Shown here: positions 8,834 to 18,306 of the stretch, piece after piece
Layout: every line of letters begins with the position of its first letter
Numbering within the stretch: the stretch's first letter is position 1
Source: Brevundimonas vesicularis
Lineage (GTDB): Bacteria; Pseudomonadota; Alphaproteobacteria; Caulobacterales; Caulobacteraceae
Length of the DNA stretch: 64,000 bases
Assembly (NCBI RefSeq): GCF_027105095.1
Contig: NZ_CP114278.1
Span: 1,054,001 to 1,118,000, forward strand
Direction of reading: 5' to 3'
The notes under the pieces: model-generated
The model's input: the letters and a program-made list of their open reading frames with translations, nothing else
What the model was told of the DNA's origin: nothing
Database searches by the model: none
Position numbers and translations under genes: made by a program

Positions 8834-10399
8834 TCAGGCGGTTGTAAGGGTGTTCGAGCCGGCCTCGATCACCATGGTCTGGCGCAGGCTGAGCGTCCCG
8901 TCGCGGTCCGACACCTTGTCCAGAACTTTAAACTGGGTGGTCCAGAGGTTAGGCGTCACTTCGCACACCATGTAGCCGCGCTGGGAGTTTCGGAACTTCA
9001 GCTGGGGATTGGCCGCCATGAACGGCTCGTAGTCGGACCCGCGATCCGAACCGTCGCCGCGCGAGCTGATCGAGGTGCCGACGAACTCGACCGCGATAGG
9101 GGCGCCTTCGGGCTGGCTGCCGTCCAGCCACAGGCCGCCTGCGTAGTTCTGATGTTCGTCGCCGGTCAGGACCACCACATTGTCGAGGCGGCGGTCGCGG
9201 ATGTGGCGCAGCAGGCGATTGCGGGGCACGCGATAGCCGGCCCAGCTGTCGGTGTTGACCCCCTGGCCGCCTGAGGTGTTGCGGTTCAGGTCCATCATCA
9301 TGACCTGCTGGGCCAGGGCCTTCCAGCGGGCCTTCGAGCGATCCAGATTGGTCAGCAGCCAGGCCTCCTGGGCGTCGCCCAACACCTGAGCCGCCGTGGC
9401 CTCTATGCCGGGGCAGGTGACGTTGAAGCGGCCGCCGCAGGGCTGGTCCGTGCGGAACTGTCGGGTGTCGAGGAAGGCCATGTCCAGCAGGTCGCCGTAC
9501 TGGGCCCGGCGATAGGCCTGCATGGCGGCGCCGCGCGGGAAGGCCGACTTCCGCATCGGCATGAACTCGTAGAAGGCCTGCATGGCGGCGGCGCGCCGCA
9601 GCAGGAAGACCTCTGGCGGAGAGCCTTCCTGGTCTGTTTCGCTGACCCAATCGTTGTCGACCTCGTGGTCGTCATAGGTGCAGAACCAGGCCGCCGAGGC
9701 GCGCGAGGCCAGCAGGTCAGCATCCATCGTGTACTGGGAATAGCGGCGGCGATAGTCGTCGAGGCTGTAGACCTCTCCGCCAAGATGGACGCGCGTAATG
9801 TCCAGCGGACCTGCGGCCGACTGATAGATCGGGTCGCCCCGATTTTCGTAGATGTAGTCGCCGTAGCAGAAGATGAAATCGAGATCCTCCGCCGCCATCT
9901 TGCGGTGGGCGGTGTAGTAGCCCTGCTCATAGGCCTGGCAGCCGGCGACGCCGAAGCGGACGGAAGCCGGCGAGGCGCCGACCAGGGGCGCGGTCTTGGC
10001 GCGGCCGACGCCGCTGCGCTCGGTCCCGCACTGGAAACGATAGAAATAGGGGCGGGCCGGCTCCAGCCCTTCGACCTCGACGTGGACGGAGTGGCCCAGT
10101 TCTGGTCGCGCGATCGCCTCGCCGGAACGGACGATGGTGTTGAAGCTTCGGTCGGCGGCGACCTCCCATTTTACCGCGACGGGCGCGCGGGGCATGCCGG
10201 AGCCATAGGCGAGGGGATTGGGCGCAAGTCGCGTCCAGATGACGAAGCCGTCGGGCAGAGGATCGCCGGCCGTGACGCCCAGTCGGAAGGGGTTGGTGTC
10301 GAAGACGGCCTGGGCCAGGGCGGGGCCGGTATGCGACAGCGCGAGGCCTCCTCCGAAGGCGGCCAGCATCGAACGGCGAGAGAGGGCGAGTGTCGTCAT
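8834..10399 (-). CDS. phoD: PhoD-type alkaline phosphatase / phosphodiesterase, Tat-exported
   Basis: A 521-residue periplasmic or secreted phosphatase of the PhoD family, which cleaves phosphomonoesters and diesters with Ca2+/Fe3+. The N-terminus carries a twin-arginine signal (SRRSMLAAFGGGLALS). The PhoD N-domain begins DTNPFRLGVTAGDPLPDGFVIWTRLAP. Catalytic-core motifs are FCYGDYIYEN, YDDHEVDNDW and LTGDEHQNYAGG. ATG 10399 follows a GGGAGC site. It is convergent with ymdB with only 15 bp between stops. No Pho box was recognised in the short upstream region, so phosphate control is not shown here. Confidence 0.92.
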   Translation of the reverse strand: MTTLALSRRSMLAAFGGGLALSHTGPALAQAVFDTNPFRLGVTAGDPLPDGFVIWTRLAPNPLAYGSGMPRAPVAVKWEVAADRSFNTIVRSGEAIARPELGHSVHVEVEGLEPARPYFYRFQCGTERSGVGRAKTAPLVGASPASVRFGVAGCQAYEQGYYTAHRKMAAEDLDFIFCYGDYIYENRGDPIYQSAAGPLDITRVHLGGEVYSLDDYRRRYSQYTMDADLLASRASAAWFCTYDDHEVDNDWVSETDQEGSPPEVFLLRRAAAMQAFYEFMPMRKSAFPRGAAMQAYRRAQYGDLLDMAFLDTRQFRTDQPCGGRFNVTCPGIEATAAQVLGDAQEAWLLTNLDRSKARWKALAQQVMMMDLNRNTSGGQGVNTDSWAGYRVPRNRLLRHIRDRRLDNVVVLTGDEHQNYAGGLWLDGSQPEGAPIAVEFVGTSISSRGDGSDRGSDYEPFMAANPQLKFRNSQRGYMVCEVTPNLWTTQFKVLDKVSDRDGTLSLRQTMVIEAGSNTLTTA

Positions 10400-10426
10400 C
10401 GAAGGCTCCCGGACTTCAGGCCGGCT

Positions 10427-11539
10427 CTATCGCGGCGATGTGAAAGATTTCCGAGCGGCATGTTCAGCCGTCGATCGGCGTCGGTCCCTCACGACCTGAC
10501 GAACCTGCTCCAGTTCGGCGGCGCGGCGTTGCGGCGTATGAACATCCATGACGTAGCGTTGTCCTGCGCGGGCCAGGACGACGCGCTCCTCCGGGTGGCG
10601 GATCAGACGGTCCATCGCTGACCGCAAGGTCGCAGGCGTTAGGGCGTCAACATAGAGGGCGTGATCGCCGCTGGCCTCGCGAAGGCCGCCCCGGCCGGAG
10701 GAGATGAGCGCTGCGCCCGCCGCATGGGCCTCCACGGCCGTCAGGCCGAACGGCTCGTCCCAGACCGACGGCGTCAGGGCGATGGCCGCCGTCTGCATTC
10801 GCCGCCGCACCTCGCCCAAGGGCGCGGACTTGAGCACCTCGACCCGGTCGCCGTAACGCTCCAGCGGCGCGACATGCCCGGCCGCCCAGCGCGCGTGGTC
10901 GTCCCAGTCGTTCAGCATCAGCACGGCGCGCCAGTCGGGGTGGGCGTCCAGAACAGCTGGCAGGGCCGCGCACAACACATCGACGCCTTTCTCCGGCATG
11001 GCGCGCCCGGCGAAGGCGATCATCGGCTCTCGATCCTCCGGCGAGGCCAGCCAGGCGCCGGCATCGATGGGGTTGGGCACCGCGAAGGCTCGGTCGTCAA
11101 GATCGGGGAAGGTGCGCACAAAGGCGTCGCGCTCCGCCACGCTGACGAAGATCAGGCCATCCAGCCGCTCATAACGCGCCCGATACCGCCAGCGGTCGAT
11201 GGGATGGCGCGGCGGGCGAAGCGCGTTGTGGCGATAGAGCAGGTGGGGGGTGTCGGGCAGGGCCTGCTGCACCGCCAACGCCTGTTTCACCTGCTGATGA
11301 TGTTCGATCACATCGGGCCGAAAGGCGCGCAGCCTTTTGATCAGGGTGGGCATGCGGCTGCGCCCCGCCGGCAGGGCGTCCACGCCCGGCGCTTGGTCGT
11401 CGTCCGCGCCGCTGCAGCAGAAGATACGCGTCTCGCCGCCCTGATCGACGCCCGCCATCGTCCGTACGACCGTCTCCATCGAGTTCGGCTGGGATTCGGA
11501 AAACAGGCAGCCCGGTGGGAGCAGGATGGCGGTGCGCAA
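10427..11539 (-). CDS. GT4-family glycosyltransferase
   Basis: A 370-residue GT-B fold glycosyltransferase of family 4. The C-terminal nucleotide-sugar domain shows IAFAGRAMPEKGVDVLCAALP (about residue 195) and the E-x7-E motif region PSVWDEPFGLTAVEAHAAGAALISSGRGGLRE (about 280). The N-terminal acceptor domain has the MRTAILLPPGCLFSESQPNSMETVVR start. It probably adds a sugar to a surface polysaccharide or glycolipid, but neither donor nor acceptor can be told. The start is TTG at 11539 with a strong GGAGG seven bases upstream. It stands between phoD and the P450 with no obvious functional link. Confidence 0.88.
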   Translation of the reverse strand: MRTAILLPPGCLFSESQPNSMETVVRTMAGVDQGGETRIFCCSGADDDQAPGVDALPAGRSRMPTLIKRLRAFRPDVIEHHQQVKQALAVQQALPDTPHLLYRHNALRPPRHPIDRWRYRARYERLDGLIFVSVAERDAFVRTFPDLDDRAFAVPNPIDAGAWLASPEDREPMIAFAGRAMPEKGVDVLCAALPAVLDAHPDWRAVLMLNDWDDHARWAAGHVAPLERYGDRVEVLKSAPLGEVRRRMQTAAIALTPSVWDEPFGLTAVEAHAAGAALISSGRGGLREASGDHALYVDALTPATLRSAMDRLIRHPEERVVLARAGQRYVMDVHTPQRRAAELEQVRQVVRDRRRSTAEHAARKSFTSPR

Positions 11540-11611
11540 GGGCGACCTCCAAGGGGAAGGATGGCGCGACCTATAGACGGTTCGTGGCGGAACGGCGACG
11601 GCGCCGCTTGG

Positions 11612-13003
11612 TCAGACTCTGCGCCGCGCCCTCAGCCGCAATCGCATCGGCTCGCGGCTGCGCAGGGTGACCTGGTGGACCGGACGGGGCTCGACGGTGG
11701 TCAGGGCCTCGACATCGGCGACGCGGAGGATGGCGGCCAGAGCGATCATCGCCTCCTGCAGGGCGAAGGCGGCGCCGATGCAGACGCGCGGCCCGGCGCT
11801 GAAGGGAATGTAGGCGTAGCGATCAATGGCCTTGCGGTTCTCGGGCAGGAAACGCTCGGGCTGGAAGGCGTCGGGGTCGTCCCACAGGAGGCTGTGGCGC
11901 TGGAGGATCCACGGCGAGATGATGACTGTGGCGCCGGCCTTGATCGGTTGGCCGCCGATCTCGTCGTCGGCCAGGGCCTTGCGGGCCATGGTCGGCGCGG
12001 GCGGAAACAGGCGCATCGTCTCCTCCAGCACGGCGCGGGTCCACGGCAGGGCCTCGGCCCATTTCGGATCGGAGACGTCGAAGGTGTCGGCCTCGGCCTG
12101 GAGCCGGGCCAGATGCTCCGGCTGGCGCGACAGCAGATGTAGGGTCCAGCCCAGGGCGCGGGCCGTCGTCTCGTGACCCGCCAGGATGAAGGTCAGAATG
12201 TTGGCCGCGACCTCTTCGTCGGTCAGGCCCGGACCACCGTTCTCGCCTTTGGCCAGCAGAAGCGCGCTGAGCAGGTCGTCGGGCGGCGCGTCGCCGCTCT
12301 CGATCCGGGCGCGTCGGGCCTCGACGAGCTTCGTGACGCGCTGCTCGAAGAAGCGGGCCGAGCGGAAACTGGCCAGCCGGCCCAGGCGCGGGGCCCAGTC
12401 CGGCGCGCCCAGCACGTCCAGCGGATCGATGCGCGCGCCATTGGCCAGAAACTGGTTCAGCGCCCGCTCGAAACCACGCGCCTCGCCGCCCAGCTCGTCC
12501 GAGAACATGGTCGCCGACAGGATGTCGAAGGTCAGGCCCGACATTTCGCTGTCGATATCCAGCACCCGCCCGCGCGCCGACAGCGACCAGGCAGCCACGC
12601 GCGCGTGACAGACCTCGGCCATCCGGGCGTTCAGCGTGGCCATCTTGGCCGGGGTGAACAGGGGCGCGAGGATCCGCCGGGCACGACGCCAGACCTCGCC
12701 CTCTGTCAGCAGCAGGCCCTCAGCCAGCATAGGCCCCAGCACCCGCCGTTGCAGATCGCCCTTCACATAGTTGGCGGCGTTCTCGGTCAGGACGTGACGC
12801 ACGCCCTCGGGATGGCTGACCACCAGGATTTCGCCGAAGGCTGAGGATCCATGCAGTTGCGGCTCGGTGAAATGCCGCTCGGACCACATCTGGATCGGAT
12901 CGCGCCAACTGATCCACAGGAACGGCAGCAGCGACAGCGGTTTGCCCGCGCGCCGGGGCGGTATGGCAGGGCGGAAAATGGTGTCGGCGGTCGTCGCGTC
13001 CAT
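11612..13003 (-). CDS. Cytochrome P450
   Basis: A soluble-type bacterial P450 of 463 residues. It shows the I-helix oxygen-activation motif AGHETTARA (about residue 280), the K-helix ExxR in LEETMRLFPPAP, and the haem-ligand loop PFSAGPRVCIGAAFALQEA near the C-terminus with its invariant Cys. The substrate is unknown. No ferredoxin or reductase gene is adjacent, so redox partners must be elsewhere. ATG 13003 is preferred over the upstream TTG at 13021 because AGGGAG lies seven bases before it. Confidence 0.95.
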   Translation of the reverse strand: MDATTADTIFRPAIPPRRAGKPLSLLPFLWISWRDPIQMWSERHFTEPQLHGSSAFGEILVVSHPEGVRHVLTENAANYVKGDLQRRVLGPMLAEGLLLTEGEVWRRARRILAPLFTPAKMATLNARMAEVCHARVAAWSLSARGRVLDIDSEMSGLTFDILSATMFSDELGGEARGFERALNQFLANGARIDPLDVLGAPDWAPRLGRLASFRSARFFEQRVTKLVEARRARIESGDAPPDDLLSALLLAKGENGGPGLTDEEVAANILTFILAGHETTARALGWTLHLLSRQPEHLARLQAEADTFDVSDPKWAEALPWTRAVLEETMRLFPPAPTMARKALADDEIGGQPIKAGATVIISPWILQRHSLLWDDPDAFQPERFLPENRKAIDRYAYIPFSAGPRVCIGAAFALQEAMIALAAILRVADVEALTTVEPRPVHQVTLRSREPMRLRLRARRRV

Positions 13004-13097
13004 CAGACGCTCCCTGTTCAAGTCGCCGGTTCAGCCAGGCGCATCGCTCCTGAAACGCGCCATCCGGCTCCTGCGTTCATGCGGGATCAATGCGACG

Positions 13098-13559
13098 TCA
13101 ACGCGGCGGGCGCGCCCTGCCGATCGCGGCGAGCAAGCGCGTCATATCTTCAGCAGCCAGGTCTTTCGCGCGCTGGCTGGAGACGGCAGGTTTCGAAGCC
13201 GTCGCTGCGGGTGGAGCGGCTTGAGCCGCTCTCTTCTTTTCGCGCCGTTCAAAAAGGAAGCGTTGAAGACCCCAGACGAGGTGAGGCGTCCATGGCTGGC
13301 CGCAGGCGGTGCTCTTGCTGGCCTTGTTCAGCAGGCCGGCGACCTCGTTGGGCCGGGTGAAGCCGCTCTTGAAACAGGCGCGGAGCAGGGGATCGAGCTC
13401 GTCCAGAAACGCCTCTTTGGAGCGATCACGAAAGGCGAAATGCTTCAGCTCGTCTCTGGTGATCTGCGAAGGCTTGGAAGACGGCCGCCCAGCTGACGCG
13501 GCCTTGGTGCGGGTGGGCCCCGCTGGCTTTTCGCCGCCGCGATAGGGTCCCTTCGCCAA
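13098..13559 (-). CDS. Hypothetical protein with basic, low-complexity ends
   Basis: A 153-residue protein not recognised as a named family. The N-terminal 30 residues are Gly/Ser/Lys/Pro-rich and basic. The middle (about 34-108) looks folded: FAFRDRSKEAFLDELDPLLR, then FTRPNEVAGLLNKAS, then TACGQPWTPHLVWGLQRFLF. The last piece resembles the helix-turn pattern of recombinase-type domains in which an LN-x-G-T-x-G-x-W-T-x-x-x-V motif is common, suggesting DNA binding, but this is only a resemblance. The C-terminus is Ala-rich. It lies head-to-tail after the DUF305 lipoprotein gene. Confidence 0.65.
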   Translation of the reverse strand: MAKGPYRGGEKPAGPTRTKAASAGRPSSKPSQITRDELKHFAFRDRSKEAFLDELDPLLRACFKSGFTRPNEVAGLLNKASKSTACGQPWTPHLVWGLQRFLFERREKKRAAQAAPPAATASKPAVSSQRAKDLAAEDMTRLLAAIGRARPPR

Positions 13560-13561
13560 TC

Positions 13562-14011
13562 TCAGTTCACCGGAGGGGCGGTCGGCGCCCAGGCCTTCAT
13601 CTGGGCGATCTCGCGCGTCTGGGTATCGACGACGCTCTGCGCCATGCGTCGGATTTCGGGGTCGCGGCTGTCACGCAGGGCGACCTTGGCCATGGCGACG
13701 GCGCCTTCGTGGTGGGCGATCATCTTGGCGACATAGGCTTGGTCGATCGTCTGACCCGAGGCGGCGGCCATCTTGCGGTGCATCTCGGCCTCGGAGGCGG
13801 CGAAGGCCCGATCTCCAAGGGTGACGCCGGGCGTAGCGCCGCCCATGGCGTGACCGGCATGACCGGCGGCCTGCATCTGTTCAGTCGTGCGCGCCGCCGC
13901 TGCCTGGTTGGCGGCGGAGGTGTCGCGCAGCGCCTGCTGCACCGGATCGCCGCCGCCGTCACAGGCGCTCAGCAGGCCGAGCAGCACGAGCGGCGTCAGG
14001 ACGCGGATCAT
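13562..14011 (-). CDS. DUF305 family lipoprotein
   Basis: A 149-residue predicted lipoprotein. The signal is [17 protein letters not shown] with the lipobox LSAC. The DUF305 domain follows: [38 protein letters not shown], including the M-I-x-H-H-x-x-A-x-x-M-A motif whose His and Met residues are thought to bind metal (often copper). An intervening HAGHAMGGA segment is also His/Met-rich. ATG 14011 shares the ATGA overlap with the purL stop, so it is probably translated from the purL transcript. An upstream TTG (14029) would place the signal sequence internally and is less likely. Confidence 0.87.
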   Translation of the reverse strand: MIRVLTPLVLLGLLSACDGGGDPVQQALRDTSAANQAAAARTTEQMQAAGHAGHAMGGATPGVTLGDRAFAASEAEMHRKMAAASGQTIDQAYVAKMIAHHEGAVAMAKVALRDSRDPEIRRMAQSVVDTQTREIAQMKAWAPTAPPVN

Positions 14012-16236
14012 GCCGCGTCGCCCAGCCAACCCGGCATCCAGCCTTCATGCCATTCGCGCAGATGGGCGACGGGTATGCTGAACAGTTCGCCCTTGTCGCC
14101 CTTGGAGGCGAAGGCGGCGCCGCCCGCATGGCCGACGACCGAAGCGTGCAGACCCGCCTCGCGCGCCTTGGCGATCATGGCGTCGGCGTCAGGCACGGCG
14201 ACCAGGTAACGGGCTTGGTCCTCGGCGAACAGGAAGATGTGGGCGTGGGCGGCGCTGGAGGCGTCCAAGGTCACGCCGACGTCGGAAGCCAGCACTAGAT
14301 CGGCCGCCGCGCCAATCAGACCGCCGTCCGAGAGGTCGTGAACCACGGTCAGCTCGCCCGCCTCGATCCGGTCGCGCACGAAATCACCGGTCTTCTTTTC
14401 AAGCTTCAGATCGACGGGCGGCGGGGCGCCGTCCTCGCGGCCCAGGACCTCGCGCAGATAGATGGAGGCGCCCAGCTCGCCCTGGGTCTGGCCGATCAGG
14501 ACCAGCGCATCGCCCTCGGCCATGGTCGAGAAGCCCGTCACCACGTCGTAGTTGGGCAGCAGGCCGACAGCGCCCACGGTCGGGGTCGGCGGAATGGCGA
14601 CGCCGTTGGTCTCGTTATAGAGCGACACGTTTCCGCTCACGACCGGGAACATCAGTTCGCGGCAGGCCTCGGCCATGCCGTCGATGGCGCGCACGATCTG
14701 GCCCATGATCTCGGGGCGTTGCGGATTGCCGAAGTTCAGATTGTCCGTGATGGCGATCGGACGGCTGCCGACGGCGGTCAGGTTGCGCCAGGCCTCGGCC
14801 ACGGCCTGTTTGCCGCCCTCATAGGGGTCGTTCTGGACATAGCGGGGCGTGCAGTCCGACGTGACGGCCAGACCCTTGTCCGTGCCATGCACGCGCACCA
14901 CGCCGGCGTCGGCGCCGGTCGAGGAGTCCTGCAGCGTGTCGGCCATGACGTGGCGGTCGTACTGTTCCCAGATCCAGCGCTTCGACGCCATGTCGGGGCA
15001 GGCGACGACTTTCATCACCGCATCGGCCCAGTTCTCAGGCGCGGGAATGTCCGAGTGGTTCAGTTTCGGCTGAAGCTCCGGCTGAACCCAAGGGCGGTCG
15101 TACAGGGGCGCGTCGTCGAACAGGGGCGCCAGCGGCACGTCGCAGACGGTCTCGTCGTGATGCTTCAGCACCAGATGGCCGGTGTTGGTGGTCTTGCCGA
15201 TGATGGCGAAGTCCAGGCCCCACTTCTGGAAGATGCGATAGCCGACGTCTTCATAGCCGGGCTTCAGCACCGCCAGCATCCGCTCCTGGCTTTCCGACAG
15301 CATCATCTCATAGGCCGTCATGCCGGTTTCGCGCTGGGGCACCTTGTTGAGGTTCAGTTCGATGCCGACGCCGCCCTTGCCCGCCATTTCGACGGAGGAG
15401 GAGGTCAGGCCCGCCGCGCCCATGTCCTGAATGGCGGCGACGGCGCCGGACGCCATCAGCTCCAGCGTCGCCTCGATCAGCAGCTTTTCGGCGAAGGGGT
15501 CGCCGACCTGGACCGTGGGGCGTTTGGCCTCAGACTCGTCGTCGAACTCGGTCGAGGACATGGTGGCGCCGTGGATGCCGTCGCGACCGGTCTTAGAGCC
15601 GAAATAGACCACGTCGTGGCCGGCCTCCGGCGCGGCCGAATAATAGATCTCGTCGGCGCGGGCCAGGCCCACGCACATGGCGTTGACCAGGATGTTGCCG
15701 TTGTAACCCTTATGGAAGTTGGTTTCGCCCGCGACCGTGGGCACGCCGACGCAGTTGCCGTAGCCGCCGATGCCCGCGACCACGCCGGTGACCAGACGCC
15801 TGGTCTTCTCATGGCTGGGATCGCCGAAACGCAGGGCGTTTAGCAGCGCCACCGGGCGCGCGCCCATGGTGAAGACGTCACGCATGATGCCGCCCACGCC
15901 TGTCGCCGCACCCTGATAAGGTTCGATGTAGGACGGGTGGTTGTGGCTCTCCATCTTGAAGATGCAGGCGTCGCCGTCGTCGATGTCGATCACCCCGGCG
16001 TTCTCGCCCGGCCCGCAGATGACGCGCTCTCCAGTCGTGGGGAACTTGCCTAGGTGGATTTTGGACGACTTGTAGGAGCAGTGCTCGGACCACATGACCG
16101 AGAAGACGCCCAGTTCGACGTTGTTGGGCTCGCGCCCCAGCCGGTCGAGGACGACCTGATATTCACTGGGGGCCAGGCCGTATTCGGCGGCCAGTTCGGC
16201 CATCGACTTCTGGGGGGTCTTATCAGGAGCGTTCAT
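14008..16236 (-). CDS. purL: Phosphoribosylformylglycinamidine synthase subunit PurL
   Basis: The large (synthetase) subunit of FGAM synthase, 742 residues, of the small-PurL type that needs PurQ (glutaminase) and PurS. Typical motifs are [19 protein letters not shown] near residue 50, VCGPGENAG, the ATP-binding [30 protein letters not shown] (about 92-121), and a second AIR-synthase-like half with [12 protein letters not shown] and [12 protein letters not shown]. Its partners purQ and purS are 2-5 kb away in the same window, not contiguous. ATG 16236. Confidence 0.97.
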   Translation of the reverse strand: MNAPDKTPQKSMAELAAEYGLAPSEYQVVLDRLGREPNNVELGVFSVMWSEHCSYKSSKIHLGKFPTTGERVICGPGENAGVIDIDDGDACIFKMESHNHPSYIEPYQGAATGVGGIMRDVFTMGARPVALLNALRFGDPSHEKTRRLVTGVVAGIGGYGNCVGVPTVAGETNFHKGYNGNILVNAMCVGLARADEIYYSAAPEAGHDVVYFGSKTGRDGIHGATMSSTEFDDESEAKRPTVQVGDPFAEKLLIEATLELMASGAVAAIQDMGAAGLTSSSVEMAGKGGVGIELNLNKVPQRETGMTAYEMMLSESQERMLAVLKPGYEDVGYRIFQKWGLDFAIIGKTTNTGHLVLKHHDETVCDVPLAPLFDDAPLYDRPWVQPELQPKLNHSDIPAPENWADAVMKVVACPDMASKRWIWEQYDRHVMADTLQDSSTGADAGVVRVHGTDKGLAVTSDCTPRYVQNDPYEGGKQAVAEAWRNLTAVGSRPIAITDNLNFGNPQRPEIMGQIVRAIDGMAEACRELMFPVVSGNVSLYNETNGVAIPPTPTVGAVGLLPNYDVVTGFSTMAEGDALVLIGQTQGELGASIYLREVLGREDGAPPPVDLKLEKKTGDFVRDRIEAGELTVVHDLSDGGLIGAAADLVLASDVGVTLDASSAAHAHIFLFAEDQARYLVAVPDADAMIAKAREAGLHASVVGHAGGAAFASKGDKGELFSIPVAHLREWHEGWMPGWLGDAA

Positions 16237-16346
16237 GGGCGGCGCTTCTAGCCGCAGATGGGCCGAATGTCAGCCCGCGCGGCGCAAGAACGGGGAACAT
16301 CGTCCATCGCAGGTGGTTGATTCCGTCGACAGCCAAAGGAGCCGCC

Positions 16347-16487
16347 ATGACCGACACGCCCATCGACCCCGCCGCCACCCCCGAAGATGACGACCGGCCC
16401 GAGATCGCCGCCGACGACGCCGGCGCTTCCGCCCTGGCCGAACGGGCTCAAAAACAGGCCGACGACGCCGAGGAGGACGAGGCGTGA
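16347..16487 (+). CDS. Small acidic protein (46 residues)
   Basis: A short frame from ATG 16347 to TGA 16487, preceded by AAAGGAG at a good distance. The product begins MTDTPIDPAATPEDDD and ends QADDAEEDEA. It has about twice as many Asp/Glu as Lys/Arg and is probably disordered. Its stop overlaps the GTG start of the next small gene (GTGA), a coupling that supports both being real. Function unknown; no family recognised. Confidence 0.5.
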   Translation: MTDTPIDPAATPEDDDRPEIAADDAGASALAERAQKQADDAEEDEA

Positions 16488-16729
16488 GCAAGCCCCACAC
16501 CGACCGCATTGCCCCGGCCTCGGGCCAGCAGATGGATCGTTCAAATGATCTTGAAACCACGGCGGAGATGGATGCCGCGGCGCCTGAAGCGGCTCTGGCC
16601 AGCCGTCGTCAGCGGCTGACCGGTTCGGCCGTCGGGGTCGGCAGCGTCGGCTTCGATGAAACCGGCGCCTTCGACGTGGGCGCCGATGACCACGCGCCTC
16701 AGGACGACGCGGTCACCGACAAACCCTGA
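16484..16729 (+). CDS. Small hypothetical protein (81 residues)
   Basis: GTG 16484 overlaps the stop of the preceding 46-residue acidic protein. The product is polar, with the central stretch LASRRQRLTGSAVGVGSVGFDETGAFDVGADDH. It has no signal peptide or membrane segment. The AGGACGAG run before the GTG can act as a ribosome site. Not recognised; it is likely a stress or regulatory small protein only by analogy with other acidic small proteins, so no function is assigned. Confidence 0.55.
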   Translation: MSKPHTDRIAPASGQQMDRSNDLETTAEMDAAAPEAALASRRQRLTGSAVGVGSVGFDETGAFDVGADDHAPQDDAVTDKP

Positions 16730-16732
16730 GGC

Positions 16733-17530
16733 TTAGCGAGCGCGTTCGACCCCCGGTCGCAGGCGGAAGGTCAGCAGCAGGCCGCCGATCAGCAGAACGA
16801 TCGCGCCGGCCAGGGCCGTGAAGGCGACGGTCGGCTTGTCCGCCTGCTCGGCGACGAATGCGCCCAGAAGACCCCAGGCCGTCGGCAGCGGATAGGCGAG
16901 GGTGCGCAGCACCGCCGTCACCGCCAAGGCGACGACTGTCACGGCGACGATGGCGACGATGGCCCAGAGGTTGGGCGACAGGGCGGCGGGCAGGGCGTTG
17001 AACGCGGTCGCCGTCGTGATCAGGTTCAACGGCGCAGCCACCGTCAGCCAGCCCGCCAGGGCCGCCAGCGGCCAGACCAGCAGGATGCGCTCACGATCGA
17101 ATATCGGCAGCGCGCGGATGTGGCCGGATACGGCCAGCATCGGCAGCAACAACGCGATTAGCGAGGCGAAGATCACGCCCACGCTGGCGGCCTTAAGGTT
17201 CAGGGCCGCCACGATGATCCAGAAGCCGATGCCGAAAAAGGCGACGGCGGACGGCAGGCCCATCCGGCCCAGCAGCGAGCTTTCGCCCGTCTGCGGCAGG
17301 GCCTGACGGATCGCATAGGCCAGAATACCGACATAGATCAGGCCCCAGATCGAGAAGGCGTAGCCCGCAACGCGCAGAGTGCCGGCGCCGTCGGCGGCGA
17401 ACTCGGCCTGGTTCAGGCCCAGGCCCGCCAGGTTCTGCACCAGGGGCACGATGATCGCGAACAGGGCGGCGGCCAGGACGACCAGACGGCGGGTGCGCTG
17501 GCGGGGCGTGGGACGAATTATGGATGACAT
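16733..17530 (-). CDS. Multi-pass membrane protein (TspO/tryptophan-rich sensory-like)
   Basis: A 265-residue protein with about seven or eight hydrophobic helices. The segment GYAFSIWGLIYVGILAYAIRQALP (about residues 55-78) resembles the W-G-L-I-Y motif of proteins annotated as tryptophan-rich sensory or TspO-related membrane proteins, but the protein is longer than classic TspO (about 160 residues). The function is not known. It is convergent with the small acidic genes (3 bp from the 16729 stop) and divergent from the secreted protein at 17648. ATG 17530. Confidence 0.75.
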   Translation of the reverse strand: MSSIIRPTPRQRTRRLVVLAAALFAIIVPLVQNLAGLGLNQAEFAADGAGTLRVAGYAFSIWGLIYVGILAYAIRQALPQTGESSLLGRMGLPSAVAFFGIGFWIIVAALNLKAASVGVIFASLIALLLPMLAVSGHIRALPIFDRERILLVWPLAALAGWLTVAAPLNLITTATAFNALPAALSPNLWAIVAIVAVTVVALAVTAVLRTLAYPLPTAWGLLGAFVAEQADKPTVAFTALAGAIVLLIGGLLLTFRLRPGVERAR

Positions 17531-17647
17531 TCGATTTCCAGTGCGACGCTTGTCTTACCTTTACGCCTCGCCTTGGCGGAAGGTTCACCGCGGCGAACAA
17601 GAAAAGTGAAGCTTGCATTGGCGGCGGGCGGCTTCATCCTGCCCGGC

Positions 17648-18025
17648 ATGACGCTGAAAGCCTGCCTGTTCGCTCTGCTGATCTCGACTTCTATCGCAGC
17701 CGACCAGACGTCCGCGCAGACAACCGGAGCGCCTTTGCCGGCCTCGGTCCAGACGGCCTGGTTTCGCGTTCGCGCGGCCTTGACGCCCCAGCAGCAAGCC
17801 AATGAGGTGCGGCGTTTCCTGTCGGCTCTCGCTAACGAAAACAGGCGGCCGACGACGCCGGCCCTTGATGCGCGCGATATCGCCTCGGGTCGCGCCGTGT
17901 CGCTGGACGACCCGGCCCTGCTGCAACGTCCGCAAGCGCATGAGGTCACGGTGACGGTGGACGGTCAGTTCCTGATCTTCCGCCCGCTGTCCCGCGCCAG
18001 TCTGGAACCGTTTTTCGGCCGTTAG
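17648..18025 (+). CDS. Secreted hypothetical protein
   Basis: 125 residues with a clear Sec signal (MTLKACLFALLISTSIAADQTSAQ, cleavage probably after the final Ala-Gln region). The mature part begins LPASVQTAWFRVRAALTPQQQANEVRRFLSALANENRRP and ends in two short strands (VTVTVDGQFLIFRPL). Not recognised as a known family. The ATG at 17648 is chosen because it starts the signal peptide; an in-frame ATG at 17573 would place basic residues ahead of it. It sits divergent to the membrane protein at 17530. Confidence 0.6.
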   Translation: MTLKACLFALLISTSIAADQTSAQTTGAPLPASVQTAWFRVRAALTPQQQANEVRRFLSALANENRRPTTPALDARDIASGRAVSLDDPALLQRPQAHEVTVTVDGQFLIFRPLSRASLEPFFGR

Positions 18026-18081
18026 GAACAATCGGCCCGACCGCGTGGTTGTCAGGGCAGTCCATACTCAAGGAGCCCATC

Positions 18082-18306
18082 ATGGCCGATATCGACAACA
18101 CTCAGCCCTCGCTCGAAGACGAAGTCGCCGCCAACCGCGCTATCGAACAGGGCCTCGGCGTCGGCGCCCGCGAACTGGCCGCCCAGCGCGAACCGGGCGG
18201 CGTGGTCACGCCGGACGAAGACGAAGGCTCTGAAGACGGCGTATCGACCGACGCTGACGAACTGGACGAGAGCCTGGCCGTTCAGGGCGTCGACGACGCC
18301 GACTGA
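18082..18306 (+). CDS. Small acidic protein (74 residues)
   Basis: ATG 18082 lies seven bases after AAGGAG. The product starts MADIDNTQPSLEDEVAANRAIEQ, has a predicted helix in its first third, and ends in an Asp/Glu-rich tail (DEDEGSEDGVSTDADELDES). It is strongly acidic and probably largely disordered, like the proteins at 16347 and 16484. Its stop abuts the purQ stop on the other strand. Function unknown. Confidence 0.65.
   Translation: MADIDNTQPSLEDEVAANRAIEQGLGVGARELAAQREPGGVVTPDEDEGSEDGVSTDADELDESLAVQGVDDAD

Noticed and set aside
14338..15843. Plus-strand frame opposite purL
   Set aside because: No domain, low-complexity His/Gly/Asp composition; purL covers the same bases convincingly.
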